64,000 bases of DNA from Micromonospora ureilytica (GCF_015751765.1 NZ_JADOTX010000001.1:5642001-5706000), one strand, 5' to 3'. Shown: positions 25,681 to 33,886, numbered from the stretch's first letter. Translations and numbers: made by a program. The notes: a model not told the origin generated them from the sequence alone.

Positions 25681-27900
25681 TCAGCGGCCCGGCGGCAGGG
25701 CGTAGCCGACGTAGCCGCGGAACTCCAGCCGCCAGCCGGCCGGGACGAGTTTGGCGCAGGCCGCCCTGGTGCCGGTGCAGACGATCGCGTCGACCGAGGA
25801 GGGGTCGGCCGGCGGTCGTTCCGGCAGCACCGACTGCAACGCCACCAGGTCGGGTGAGCCGCCGTCGGGCTGCCGCAGCAGCAGCCACCACGGGTACTCC
25901 CAGTTGTCGTTCTGCTGCACCAGCCCGATCCGTCGCGCACCGCTGTCCTGGACCGCGGTCGCCGCCCAGCGGAACTCGTCGGCCCACTGCGGGCGGCGCA
26001 GGAACCGGGTGTCCCAGTCCGAGGTGGTGAAGACCGAGCCGGAGCCGACCAGCCGGCGCGGGAAGCCGTACGACAGCGCGAGCACTCCGGCCAGCGCCGA
26101 GGCGGCCAGCACGGTGACGGCCAGCACTGTGGCAACCGAACGACGCCCACCCGCGCGGTTGCGCAGGAGTGCGTCCAGCCAGAGGCCGGCGAGGGGCACG
26201 GCGAGCACCACGGCGTAGAGCAGCAGCCGGTTGCCCCACGGCTGCCACTTGATCATCGCGGTGTGCAGCAGCACGGCGGTCAGCACCACCACGGCGTACG
26301 CCCGCAGTGATCCGGCCCGCTCGGGGGCGATCCGCCGTGGTCGGGCGAGCGCGATCACCGCCCCGATCACCGCCAACGCCCCGGCCAGCGGAAACGCCAC
26401 CCGGTCCTCGTCCGGATACCAGGCCGGCTCCGGGAAGAGTTCGCGGCCGAAGGTGATCGCGCGGTCCTGCGGGTCGACTCCGATCGCCTCGGCGCCGCTG
26501 ATGATCACGTCGGCCCCGGCCCGACGCAGGGGCGCCAGCGGTGTGTCGAACGCGGTGTGCCCGATCCGCAGCGCGTTGACCACTATCGACGCCGGGTCGT
26601 GCCGCTCCATCGGGATGGACTCGCGCAGCCGGGGCGGCCCCAGCGGGTGCCCGAACTCGGCGGTCACCCGGGCCAGGAACGGGCCGACCACCACTGCCGC
26701 GACCACCAGGATCAGCACCGAACCGCCGACCGTGCGGGCCAGCCCGCCGACCGGCCAGGACCGCCGCCCCCCGCCGGCCGCTGCCGGACCAGTAGGTGCC
26801 GATCGATCCGTCCGGGCCAGCCTCAGCTGGGCCAGCCCCCAGAGCACCAGCAGCGGGCCGACCGCGATCAGGCCGCTGGTCTTGGTCACCGCGGTCAGCC
26901 CGGTCGCCGCTCCCAGCCCGAGCAGCGTGCCCCAGCCGGTCCGTCGGCGCAGCCCGTCCAGCGCCAGGGTCGCCGCGCAGGCCACCCACGCCGCGCAGAT
27001 CAGGTCGGTCTGCGTGCTGGTCGCCTGCAGCACCACCATCGGGGTGGTCGCCAGCACGAACGCGGTGAGCAACTGGGCCCGCCGGCCACCGCCGAGCTGC
27101 GCGGTGATGCGTGCGGCCACCAGGAGGCAGACCACTCCGGCCGCCCACTGCACCAGGTTGTGCAGGTGGTCGCCGCCGGTGAGCAGACGCAGGTGCAGCA
27201 GCAGGTACTCGGCTCCGGGCGGGATGGTCACCTGCCGGTGGATGGCGGTGGGCCAGAAGTCCAGGTCGCCCTGGGCCACCCAGTGCTCCACCTTCGGCAG
27301 GTGATAGGTCTGCGAGTCGAAGTTGTTCGGCTCGGCCAGCAGCGCGACCAGCAACTCCACCAGGACCAGCCCGCCGACAGTGCCGGCGAGGAGCCGCTCG
27401 CCCGGTCGGGCCGTACGCCAGGTGTCGACCGCCGCGGCGAGCAGGCCGGCCGGCCCTCGGCCGGCCCGGGCCGGCGCGGGGTCGGGCTCACCGTGCTCGA
27501 CGGTTTGGGGGGAAACGTCGGGGCTGCCGCCGGACACCACAGCGCCGACCGGCACCGGCGCGGCCTCGACCGGCACCGGTACCGCTGCGGCGGCGGGCGC
27601 CGGCCCGAGGCGGGCCGCCCGTCGCCACCGCAGACCGGCCGCCGTCGCGGCCGCGGCCAGGAAGAGCAGCCAGGCGACGGTGAACGCCTGTCGGGTCAGC
27701 GCGTGCGACGCACCGAGCACCTCGACGACGAGCACCGCGTACGCCCCACTGAGTAGGACGGCGCGCACCACGGCGAGCCGCAGCGGTGTCACCGCGCCAA
27801 CCTCGCGTGGCCTCGTCGCGACGGTGAGCAGGAGCACCGCGGCGGCAGGAACCGCCGCGAGCAGGGAGCCGGCAGCCGACATGGCGGAAGTAAACACCAT
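25681..27900 (-). CDS. GT39-like (PMT/ArnT-type) membrane glycosyltransferase
   Basis: 739 residues with about a dozen membrane helices and a low-complexity Pro/Ala/Val linker near 105-145. The first long loop has 'PNNFDSQTYHLPKVEHWVAQ' with acidic residues followed by 'FWPTAIHRQVTIPPGAEY', the pattern of GT-C enzymes that use polyprenyl-phosphate sugars. A soluble C-terminal part (about 620-739) is probably extracytoplasmic. It is divergent from a GT2 polyprenyl-phosphate glycosyltransferase gene, a natural donor-making partner. Confidence 0.83.
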   Translation of the reverse strand: MVFTSAMSAAGSLLAAVPAAAVLLLTVATRPREVGAVTPLRLAVVRAVLLSGAYAVLVVEVLGASHALTRQAFTVAWLLFLAAAATAAGLRWRRAARLGPAPAAAAVPVPVEAAPVPVGAVVSGGSPDVSPQTVEHGEPDPAPARAGRGPAGLLAAAVDTWRTARPGERLLAGTVGGLVLVELLVALLAEPNNFDSQTYHLPKVEHWVAQGDLDFWPTAIHRQVTIPPGAEYLLLHLRLLTGGDHLHNLVQWAAGVVCLLVAARITAQLGGGRRAQLLTAFVLATTPMVVLQATSTQTDLICAAWVACAATLALDGLRRRTGWGTLLGLGAATGLTAVTKTSGLIAVGPLLVLWGLAQLRLARTDRSAPTGPAAAGGGRRSWPVGGLARTVGGSVLILVVAAVVVGPFLARVTAEFGHPLGPPRLRESIPMERHDPASIVVNALRIGHTAFDTPLAPLRRAGADVIISGAEAIGVDPQDRAITFGRELFPEPAWYPDEDRVAFPLAGALAVIGAVIALARPRRIAPERAGSLRAYAVVVLTAVLLHTAMIKWQPWGNRLLLYAVVLAVPLAGLWLDALLRNRAGGRRSVATVLAVTVLAASALAGVLALSYGFPRRLVGSGSVFTTSDWDTRFLRRPQWADEFRWAATAVQDSGARRIGLVQQNDNWEYPWWLLLRQPDGGSPDLVALQSVLPERPPADPSSVDAIVCTGTRAACAKLVPAGWRLEFRGYVGYALPPGR

Positions 27901-28005
27901 TGATCTGAGCCCGCCGCGCCGGCTGCCCCGCAGTGGCGGTACGTGGTTAACAAACCAGCCAGGCTAGGCTATGTCCGACGTGTTGCCGCCACCGTGGAGA
28001 TCCCC

Positions 28006-28713
28006 GTGAAGCTCTCGATCCTCATGCCGGTTTATAACGAGGAAGAACGCATCGCGGATGCCCTGAAGCAGGCACTGGCGGTGGACTACCCCTGCGAGAT
28101 CGAGTTGGTCGTCGTCGACGACGGCAGCCGGGACGGCACCGGCGAGGTCCTCGATCGCGCAGACGACGCCCGCCTGCGGGTCATCACCCACCAGCGCAAC
28201 GCCGGCAAGGGTGCCGCCATCAAGACGGCTGTCGACAGCGCCGAGGGCGACTACATGGTCATCCTCGACGCCGACCTGGAGTACGACCCGCAGGACATCC
28301 CGAAGCTGCTCGACCCGGTGCTCGACGGGCGGGCCACGGTGGTCTACGGCAATCGCACGTTCGGCAGCCACAGCGCCTACAGCTTCTGGTACGTGATGGG
28401 CAACAAGGGCGTCACCATGGCGGCCAACGTGCTGTTCAACTCGTACATCGGTGACCTGGAGACCTGCTTCAAGCTGATGCCGGTGGCGCTCTACCGGTCG
28501 CTTGACGTGCGTTCGCGCGGCTTCGGCATGGAGGCCGAGGTGACCGGCAAGCTGCTGCGCCAGCGGATCCGCCCGTACGAGGTGCCGATCAGCTACCGGG
28601 CGCGCGGCCGGGAAGAGGGCAAGAAGATCACCTGGAAGGACGGCGTCGAGGCGATCTGGATCCTCGGGCGCGAGCGCGCTCGCCGCCGCCCCGCCGTCTC
28701 AGCCGCCAAGTGA
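28006..28713 (+). CDS. GT2 polyprenyl-phosphate glycosyltransferase (DPM1/DPG-like)
   Basis: 235 residues from GTG 28006, with GGAG upstream; the frame is open from 27943. GT-A features: 'LSILMPVYNEEERIADALKQ', 'ELVVVDDGSRDGTGEV', 'ITHQRNAGKGAAIKTAVDSA' and the DxD-type 'VILDADLEYDPQDIPKLL'. There is no membrane anchor, as in the short DPM1-like class. It would make a polyprenyl-phosphate hexose on the cytoplasmic side for a GT-C enzyme such as the divergent GT39-like neighbour. Its last 15 bp overlap the end of the convergent transketolase gene. Confidence 0.9.
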   Translation: MKLSILMPVYNEEERIADALKQALAVDYPCEIELVVVDDGSRDGTGEVLDRADDARLRVITHQRNAGKGAAIKTAVDSAEGDYMVILDADLEYDPQDIPKLLDPVLDGRATVVYGNRTFGSHSAYSFWYVMGNKGVTMAANVLFNSYIGDLETCFKLMPVALYRSLDVRSRGFGMEAEVTGKLLRQRIRPYEVPISYRARGREEGKKITWKDGVEAIWILGRERARRRPAVSAAK

Positions 28714-29601
28714 CCCCAGGAACGCGCTGATCGACCGCCGCAGGCCGTCGGCGTCCAGACCATGCCACCGGGCGTGGTCGGCCGGATCGCCGTACCGTCG
28801 CAGGTCGGTCTGACCCACCCCGAGGGCGAGCAGCCGGTGCGGTACGTCCGCCAGCGTCCGGCTGACGACCGCGCTCGACGTCCCCGCCAGGTACGGCTCG
28901 ACCAGCACCACGTCGGTGGCGGCGAGCGCCCGGAGCCCGCGCGTGTCGAACGGCCGCGGTGTGTGGGTGTACGCCACAGTCACGTCCATCCCCTCGGTAG
29001 CCGCCACCGTGGGGTCGAGCATCGGTCCGACCGCCACCACGAGCGGCGCGTTCGCCCCGCCCCGCCGCAGCACCCGTAGCCGGGCCGCATCCGGGTACGC
29101 GTCGGTGTTGCGCTGCTCGGAGAGCCGCAGGTAGATCGGATCGTCGCTGGTCGCGGCGTCGCGGAGCAGTGTCCTCACCTCGTCCGGGTGGCCGGGCACC
29201 CGGACCGTCCATCCGTCGCCGAGAGAGTCGAAGAGCGCCACGTCACCGGGCGACTGGTGGGTGCGGCCCTCCGCCGACCCGTCGTACGACGCGCCGATGC
29301 TGACCAGGACGGCGCCCACGCCCTGGTGCTCCAGATCCAACTTGATCTGCTCGTACGCCCGGTCCACCAGGAACGTCGCGTACGAGTGCGCGATCGGACG
29401 CAGCCCGGTCAGGGCGAGCCCGCCGGCCACACCGATCATCAGTTGCTCCCGGATGCCCACGTTGAGCACCCGGTCCGGGTGTCGGCGTCCTACCGGGGCG
29501 AACTGGCTCGCCGAGATGTCGGCGAGCACCAGTGCGGTACGCGGATCCTCGTCGAGGAGCGCTGTGGTGGTGTCGATGAAGGCGGTACGCATGTCGGTCA
29601 T
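28699..29601 (-). CDS. Transketolase, C-terminal subunit (pyrimidine-binding and C domains)
   Basis: 300 residues from ATG 29601 (MTDMRTAFIDTTTALL). Conserved: 'LADISASQF', 'RVLNVGIREQLMIGVAGGLAL' with the catalytic Glu that activates thiamine diphosphate, and 'TFLVDRAYEQIKLD'. It is half the length of full transketolase and pairs with the N-terminal half encoded just upstream (4-bp ATGA overlap). Split transketolases act in pentose-phosphate or specialised sugar pathways. Convergent end overlap with the GT2 gene is 15 bp. Confidence 0.9.
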   Translation of the reverse strand: MTDMRTAFIDTTTALLDEDPRTALVLADISASQFAPVGRRHPDRVLNVGIREQLMIGVAGGLALTGLRPIAHSYATFLVDRAYEQIKLDLEHQGVGAVLVSIGASYDGSAEGRTHQSPGDVALFDSLGDGWTVRVPGHPDEVRTLLRDAATSDDPIYLRLSEQRNTDAYPDAARLRVLRRGGANAPLVVAVGPMLDPTVAATEGMDVTVAYTHTPRPFDTRGLRALAATDVVLVEPYLAGTSSAVVSRTLADVPHRLLALGVGQTDLRRYGDPADHARWHGLDADGLRRSISAFLGSLGG

Positions 29602-30293
29602 CCCTTGCTCTCGGTGCGGGCAACCACCAGGTGTGGGTGTCGTGGCCGGTGTCCGGTCAGCGCCGCGTACAGGGCGTCGTGGTCCCGACCGTTCACGGTG
29701 TCGGCGGTCCAGCCGTTGACTGTGAACCGGCTGGCGATACCACCGGCCCACCCGTAGCTGGCCGAGGAGTTGTCGACCACGACCGCGGTGAGGCTGTCCA
29801 GGCCGGTCGCTCCCGCGTACGCGATCGCCTCGTGGTTGGATCCCTCGTCCAGTTCGGCGTCGCCGAGCAGCACGTACACCCGGGGTTTGTGCAGTCCCTG
29901 GGCGCGCAGGCCGAGCGCGGTGCCGACGGCCAGCCCGAGCCCGTGCCCGAGGGAGCCGGAGCTGATCTCGACGCCGGGCACCAGGCGTCGGTCCGGGTGG
30001 TGGCCGAGGCGGCTCTCCGGCCCGGCCAGGTCGTCGAGCCAGGCGTCCGGGATGAAGCCGTGCGCGGCGAGCACCGCGTAGTAGGCGGCCGGCCCGTGGC
30101 CCTTGGAGAGCAGGAAGCGGTCCCGTTCCGGGTCGTCGACGCTGTCGGGGGTGACCCGCAGCACCCGGTCGTAGAGCACCTGGAGCACGTCGATGGTGGA
30201 GTGCGCGCTCGGCGCGTGTTTCTCGTCGCCGGTCAGTCGCCGGATCAGCCCGGGCAGTCGGGCGCTGCTGTCGGTGGTCAGTGTGGTGGTCAT
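29598..30293 (-). CDS. Transketolase, N-terminal thiamine-diphosphate subunit
   Basis: 231 residues from ATG 30293 (MTTTLTTDSSARLPGLIRRL). ThDP-binding features: 'FLLSKGHGPAAYYAVLAAHG', 'GSLGHGLGLAVGTALGLRAQ' and the GDx(25)N motif 'VLLGDAELDEGSNHEAI'. Together with the downstream C-terminal half it makes a two-chain transketolase. The start lies 13 bp from a 24-bp palindrome shared with the divergent soxR gene, so it is likely controlled by SoxR. An in-frame start at 30320 lies inside that palindrome and is unlikely. Confidence 0.9.
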   Translation of the reverse strand: MTTTLTTDSSARLPGLIRRLTGDEKHAPSAHSTIDVLQVLYDRVLRVTPDSVDDPERDRFLLSKGHGPAAYYAVLAAHGFIPDAWLDDLAGPESRLGHHPDRRLVPGVEISSGSLGHGLGLAVGTALGLRAQGLHKPRVYVLLGDAELDEGSNHEAIAYAGATGLDSLTAVVVDNSSASYGWAGGIASRFTVNGWTADTVNGRDHDALYAALTGHRPRHPHLVVARTESKG

Positions 30294-30305
30294 GCCACTA
30301 CTGTG

Positions 30306-30329
30306 TGAGTTGAAGTGCACTTCAACTCA
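30306..30329. promoter_or_regulatory. Probable SoxR operator/promoter
   Basis: A perfect 24-bp palindrome centred on TTGAAGTGCACTTCAA between the divergent transketolase and soxR genes. Reading the minus strand, TTGAAG is followed after 19 nt by TAGTGG immediately before the transketolase ATG; a long spacer of this kind is what MerR-family activators act on. Binding is inferred from position and symmetry. Confidence 0.75.
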
Positions 30330-30340
30330 AGGACCTGGGG

Positions 30341-30814
30341 ATGCCGGATCTATTGACGATCGGTGAGTTGTCCGCCCGCTCCGGGGTGGCACCGTCGGCG
30401 CTGCGCTACTACGAGCGACTCGGGCTGATCCGGGCCGACCGTACCGGCGGCAACCAACGGCGGTACGCCCGCGCCGAGTTGCGGCGGGTCGCGTTCATCC
30501 GGATCTCCCAGCAGGTCGGCGTCTCGCTCGACGAGATCCGGGAGGCACTCGACTCGCTCCCCGAGGCCCGCACCCCCAGCCCACAGGACTGGGCTCGGCT
30601 CTCGGCGAGCTGGCGAAGCCGGCTGGACGAGCGCATCCGGCTGCTCACCAAGCTCCGCGACGACCTGGACGGCTGCATCGGCTGCGGCTGCCTGTCCCTG
30701 CAGCGCTGCATGCTCAACAACCCGGGGGACACCCTGGCCGGCGAGGGCCCGGGCGCCCGGCTGGTGCTGCCCCGACCGACCGACGACCCGACGCTGGCAA
30801 GCTCGCTCAACTGA
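30341..30814 (+). CDS. soxR: SoxR-type redox-sensing MerR regulator
   Basis: 157 residues. MerR winged helix at the N-terminus (LLTIGELSARSGVAPSALRY, 'YERLGLI'), dimerisation helix, and the [2Fe-2S] cluster ligands C-x2-C-x-C-x5-C as Cys112, Cys115, Cys117, Cys123 (CIGCGCLSLQRC). In actinobacteria SoxR senses redox-active metabolites and induces a few oxidoreductases. Here the divergent genes are split transketolase subunits, and a quinone oxidoreductase gene lies just downstream on the other strand. Confidence 0.94.
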   Translation: MPDLLTIGELSARSGVAPSALRYYERLGLIRADRTGGNQRRYARAELRRVAFIRISQQVGVSLDEIREALDSLPEARTPSPQDWARLSASWRSRLDERIRLLTKLRDDLDGCIGCGCLSLQRCMLNNPGDTLAGEGPGARLVLPRPTDDPTLASSLN

Positions 30815-30835
30815 CGGCTGACCCGGTTGGCGTGC

Positions 30836-31834
30836 TCAGCTGACGGCGGAGCCCCCGCCCGCCGGGCGGGTGAGCAGCACCTTGCCGAAGTGATCGTGCG
30901 ACTCGACGCGCCGGTGCGCCTCCGCCGCCTCGGTCATCGGCAGCCGCTGGTCCACGATCGGCCGGATCCGGCCCGCCTCGACCAACGGCCACACCTCGTC
31001 CCGTACGCCCTGGACGATCTCCGCCTTCTCGGCGAGCGGTCGGGACCGTAGCGACGTCGCGGTGAGGCTCGCCCGCTTTGCCAGCAGCGCGCCGAGATCC
31101 AACTCGGCCTTGCGCCCACCCTGCATCCCGATCACCACGAGCCGACCACCGTTGGCCAGCGCGGACACGTTCCGCCCGAGGTAGGACCCACCCATGATGT
31201 CGAGGACGACGTCCACGCCGCGCCCGTCGGTGACTCGCCGAACCTCCTCGACGAAGTCCTGCTCCCGGTAGTCGATCATGTGCGCCGCGCCCAGCTCACG
31301 CAGCCGGGCGTGCTTGGCTTCCCGCGCGGTGGTCAGCACCGTCACACCGACAGCCGCCCCGAACTGCACGGCGAACGTGCCGATCCCGCTGCCACCGCCG
31401 TGCACCAGCAACGTCTCGCCCGCGCCCAGCCGGGCCACCTGGACCAGGTTCGACCAGACCGTACAGGCCACCTCGGGCAGCGCCGCCGCGTCGACCGGGT
31501 CACACGCCGGCACCGGCAACAACTGCCCGGCGGGCACCGCCACCCGCTCCGCGTACCCGCCGCCGGCCAGCAGCGCGCAGACCTGCTGCCCGACCGCCCA
31601 ACCGGCGACCTCCGCGCCAACCACTGTGATCACCCCAGAACATTCCAACCCGGGGTACGCGGGCGCGCCCGGCGGCGGCGGATAGTGCCCCTGCCGTTGC
31701 AGCAGGTCAGCGCGGTTGACCCCGGCGGCCCGCACATCCACGATCACCTCGTCCGGGCCCGGCTCCGGATCGGGCACCTCAGCCCAGACCAGCGCGTCGG
31801 GACCACCGGGCTCCGGAATCGTGATCGCTCGCAT
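30836..31834 (-). CDS. NAD(P)H:quinone oxidoreductase (zinc-independent MDR family)
   Basis: 332 residues beginning MRAITIPEPGGPDALVWAEV. Medium-chain reductase fold: 'GVNRADLLQRQGHYPPPPGA', 'YPGLECSGVI', Rossmann motif 'LLVHGGGSGIGTFAVQFGAA' and 'MGGSYLGRNV'. The structural and catalytic zinc ligands of alcohol dehydrogenases are absent, as in quinone reductases of the TP53I3/PIG3 type. Convergent with soxR (21 bp apart). Confidence 0.92.
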   Translation of the reverse strand: MRAITIPEPGGPDALVWAEVPDPEPGPDEVIVDVRAAGVNRADLLQRQGHYPPPPGAPAYPGLECSGVITVVGAEVAGWAVGQQVCALLAGGGYAERVAVPAGQLLPVPACDPVDAAALPEVACTVWSNLVQVARLGAGETLLVHGGGSGIGTFAVQFGAAVGVTVLTTAREAKHARLRELGAAHMIDYREQDFVEEVRRVTDGRGVDVVLDIMGGSYLGRNVSALANGGRLVVIGMQGGRKAELDLGALLAKRASLTATSLRSRPLAEKAEIVQGVRDEVWPLVEAGRIRPIVDQRLPMTEAAEAHRRVESHDHFGKVLLTRPAGGGSAVS

Positions 31835-31995
31835 GAGCCCAGTCTTCCCGATCTCACCGGGTGCCGCAGGCGCACCCTCCAGCCCACAGTGGACCCAACA
31901 GACCTGCTGGCCGGCGCACCGGGGAGGGACGCCGGGCCGCCCGAAGCGAGCCGTGGCAGACTATGCGTGGCCGTACGCCCACGGGTGGCGGCCCA

Positions 31996-32082
31996 GGAGG
32001 GTTCGCCTAGTGGCCGATGGCGCTGGTCTTGAAAACCGGTAAGGCAGCGATGTCTTCGTGGGTTCGAATCCCACACCCTCCG
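31996..32082 (+). tRNA. tRNA-Ser (anticodon TGA)
   Basis: An 87-nt class II tRNA. The acceptor stem GGAGGGT (31996-32002) pairs with ACCCTCC (32075-32081), discriminator G at 32082; the anticodon loop is CTTGAAA within CTGGT...ACCGG; there is a long variable arm and a T-loop GGTTCGAATCC. Its 3' 43 bp are duplicated at 34021, marking it as an integration site. Confidence 0.95.
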
Positions 32083-32085
32083 CCC
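32043..32085 (+). repeat. Attachment-site copy 1 (tRNA-Ser 3' end)
   Basis: 43 bp from ggcagcgatg to the gccc after the tRNA, identical to 34021-34063. Imperfect identity continues on both sides, upstream into the anticodon stem and downstream through the terminator to about 32135, so the duplicated unit is about 110 bp. Confidence 0.85.
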
Positions 32086-32103
32086 CTCTGGACAGCAAAA
32101 ACA

Positions 32104-32135
32104 CCCCCTGACCAGCGCGAACGCTGGCCGGGGGG
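32104..32135 (+). terminator. Terminator of tRNA-Ser
   Basis: CCCCCTGACCAGCG and CGCTGGCCGGGGGG form a stem with a CGAA loop shortly after the tRNA. Confidence 0.8.
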
Positions 32136-32268
32136 CTTCCGTGAATGGCGAGTCAGTCTCACTAAGTCCCGTTCGGGGACCGCCGCGTCTCACTGGTCGT
32201 GTCGACTACGTGTCGGCGTCACCCGGCGCTCTCTCGGCCTGGTCGTCGGTGCCCAACGCTCTCTCGAT

Positions 32269-32512
32269 TCACTTGCGCGCGACCTCGTCCTGTCCCGTCA
32301 ATTCACGAGGCGTAGACCTTGAGCAGGACGTGCATGCTGTGTCAGCCCATTGGGCGAACTGGGTAGCCGGCACTCGGGCGTTGAGGCAGAGCGACACGGT
32401 GGCATGCCGCAGGTCGTATGGCCGGTGTGCCAGCGGGGAGCGCTGCTGAGCCGGTGTCAACGCTGCCTTTGCGTGCCTGCCGCCGGGCACGCAAATAGGT
32501 GCTCTCCGACAC
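32269..32512 (-). pseudogene. Decayed tyrosine integrase (C-terminal remnant)
   Basis: Across two minus-strand frames the text reads VSESTYLRARRQARK, then ALTPAQQRSPLAHRPYDLRH-ATVSLCLNARVPATQFAQW, and after another frameshift HVLLKVYAS. This is the C-terminal catalytic part of actinobacterial phage-type integrases ('...SPLAKRVYDLRHAAVSTWLN...VLLKVYA...'). At least two frameshifts and a stop after the tyrosine region make it inactive. It lies next to tRNA-Ser, where such an integrase gene belongs. Homology is from pattern memory. Confidence 0.8.
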
Positions 32513-32612
32513 CGGGGCCGGTCGCGCAGCAGCGGCGTTGGACATCCGCCTATTGGTGTCTCGGCAGTGCTGCCCGACACGATGCCGCAGGATTCGGACC
32601 AACTCCGGGCAG

Positions 32613-32726
32613 GCCGCCGGAGTGCGAGAGATCGGCTACGCGAATCGACCCGCCAAGGTGGAGACGTTTCAGGCTGTCGGGGCAGAGGTGGTGATTGCGG
32701 ATATGAGTGAGATAGCCAGCGCCCTA
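32613..32726 (+). pseudogene. Fragment of a HAD-family phosphatase (C-terminal end)
   Basis: The plus strand encodes AAGVREIGYANRPAKVETFQ followed by AVGAEVVIADMSEIASAL, the usual ending of HAD hydrolases (cap-side 'GVxxIGxANKPxK...GAdaVvxsmxEL'). The rest of such a gene is missing and the preceding codons belong to antisense of the integrase remnant. It looks like cargo of the element cut by a deletion. Confidence 0.6.
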
Positions 32727-32764
32727 ATTGAGCACATTGATTGCCAACTCTGCTGCGATGGAAG

Positions 32765-33886
32765 TTATCTGTGATGGACGCGCTGCAAGACCTTCGTACG
32801 TGGCTTGCTGTTTCCGCGCCTGTTCAAGCTCGGCTTACTCCTGCGAGGCCGAGGCATCTGCTGGAGAGCGATCATCCCGAAGTAAAGGCCCATAGCTGCA
32901 GAAGGAATTCCCGCGTAAAGAGTTAATTTCTCCAAGGTCTTTGGGCTGTTGGCGTCGATGGTCCCAACCACAACTCCCAGGAGTGTGGACAGGGCAAGCA
33001 AACTCCCAAACTTTTCGATGGTCTTCGCTTTGGGATTAAGTTTTCCGGTCAGAAGCAAAAAGCATCCGAAGAGGTACCGCACCAGAAGGAGAGCGTCCCC
33101 AGCTTGTGCGTTGCCTGCTCCGGCAGCTTCCTCCGCTTCGATCACCCATCCGGCCGGATCCTCGACGAGGCTAGGGGCTTCTTTGGCAAGGACCTCGGCT
33201 ACCCCGCGCGAGGCGGATGCTTTGGCGGCGGTAATGATGCCACGCCAGGCTTCGAAACTGGCCGTGCCTGCGCTGCCGATCTGTGCGAGCAATGTGCCCG
33301 TGTTGGCATCGCCGAGTTGTTTGGTCATGGCGGCGTTGATGGCGCTGGTCAGTTTTGGGTTGTACGTCCAGCGGGTGAGGTCGGCTAGTTGGTGGAGGGG
33401 CATTGCGCCGAGTTGTTTGGTCATGGCGGCGTTGATGGCGCTGGTCAGTTTTGGGTTGTACGTCCAGCGGGTGAGGTCGGCTAGTTGGTGGAGGGGCATT
33501 GCGCCGAGTTGTTTGGTCATGGCGGCGTTGATGGCGCTGGTCAGTTTTGGGTTGTACGTCCAGCGGGTGAGGTCGGCTAGTTGGTGGAGGGGCATTGCGC
33601 CGAGTTGTTTGGTCATGGCGGCGTTGATGGCGCTGGTCAGTTTTGGGTTGTACGTCCAGCGGGTGAGGTCGGCTAGTTGGTGGAGGGGCATTGCGCCGAG
33701 TTGTTTGGTCATGGCGGCGTTGATGGCGCTGGTCAGTTTTGGGTTGTACGTCCAGCGGGTGAGGTCGGCTAGTTGGTGGAGGGGCATTGCGCCGAGCTGT
33801 TTGATCATGGCGGCGTTGGCGGCACCGTCCAGCTTCGACCCTGGTGCGCGCCAGGGAAACGCCTCACTTAGTGACACCACACCCAT
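32765..33886 (-). CDS. Membrane protein with five identical 32-residue repeats
   Basis: 373 residues from ATG 33886 (MGVVSLSEAFPWRAPGSK), with GGGGG a few bases upstream. A degenerate first unit is followed by five identical 32-residue units; each contains AAMTKQLGAMPLHQLADLTR followed by WTYNPKLTSAIN. A non-repeated helical part (about 205-270) and two to three C-terminal membrane helices ('VRYLFGCFLLLTG', 'LLALSTLLGVVVGTI', 'LYAGIPSAAMGLYFGMIAL') follow, then a basic tail. The repeats are identical at DNA level. The reading frame upstream to 34126 is antisense of the tRNA remnant. Function unknown; it lies inside the tRNA-Ser element. Confidence 0.72.
   Translation of the reverse strand: MGVVSLSEAFPWRAPGSKLDGAANAAMIKQLGAMPLHQLADLTRWTYNPKLTSAINAAMTKQLGAMPLHQLADLTRWTYNPKLTSAINAAMTKQLGAMPLHQLADLTRWTYNPKLTSAINAAMTKQLGAMPLHQLADLTRWTYNPKLTSAINAAMTKQLGAMPLHQLADLTRWTYNPKLTSAINAAMTKQLGDANTGTLLAQIGSAGTASFEAWRGIITAAKASASRGVAEVLAKEAPSLVEDPAGWVIEAEEAAGAGNAQAGDALLLVRYLFGCFLLLTGKLNPKAKTIEKFGSLLALSTLLGVVVGTIDANSPKTLEKLTLYAGIPSAAMGLYFGMIALQQMPRPRRSKPSLNRRGNSKPRTKVLQRVHHR
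33311..33790. repeat. 96-bp minisatellite, five identical copies
   Basis: Units start at 33311, 33407, 33503, 33599 and 33695, each beginning GCCGAGTTGTTTGGTCATGG, with no differences seen by eye. A sixth, diverged partial unit starts at 33791. The period is a multiple of three, so copy number can vary without a frameshift. Confidence 0.93.

Noticed and set aside
32017..32322. 101-codon frame running through tRNA-Ser
   Set aside because: It starts inside the tRNA and its translation is the tRNA and terminator sequence.
33311..33790. Regular repeats considered as a CRISPR array
   Set aside because: The 96-bp units are directly joined without unique spacers and lie inside a reading frame; they are a coding minisatellite.
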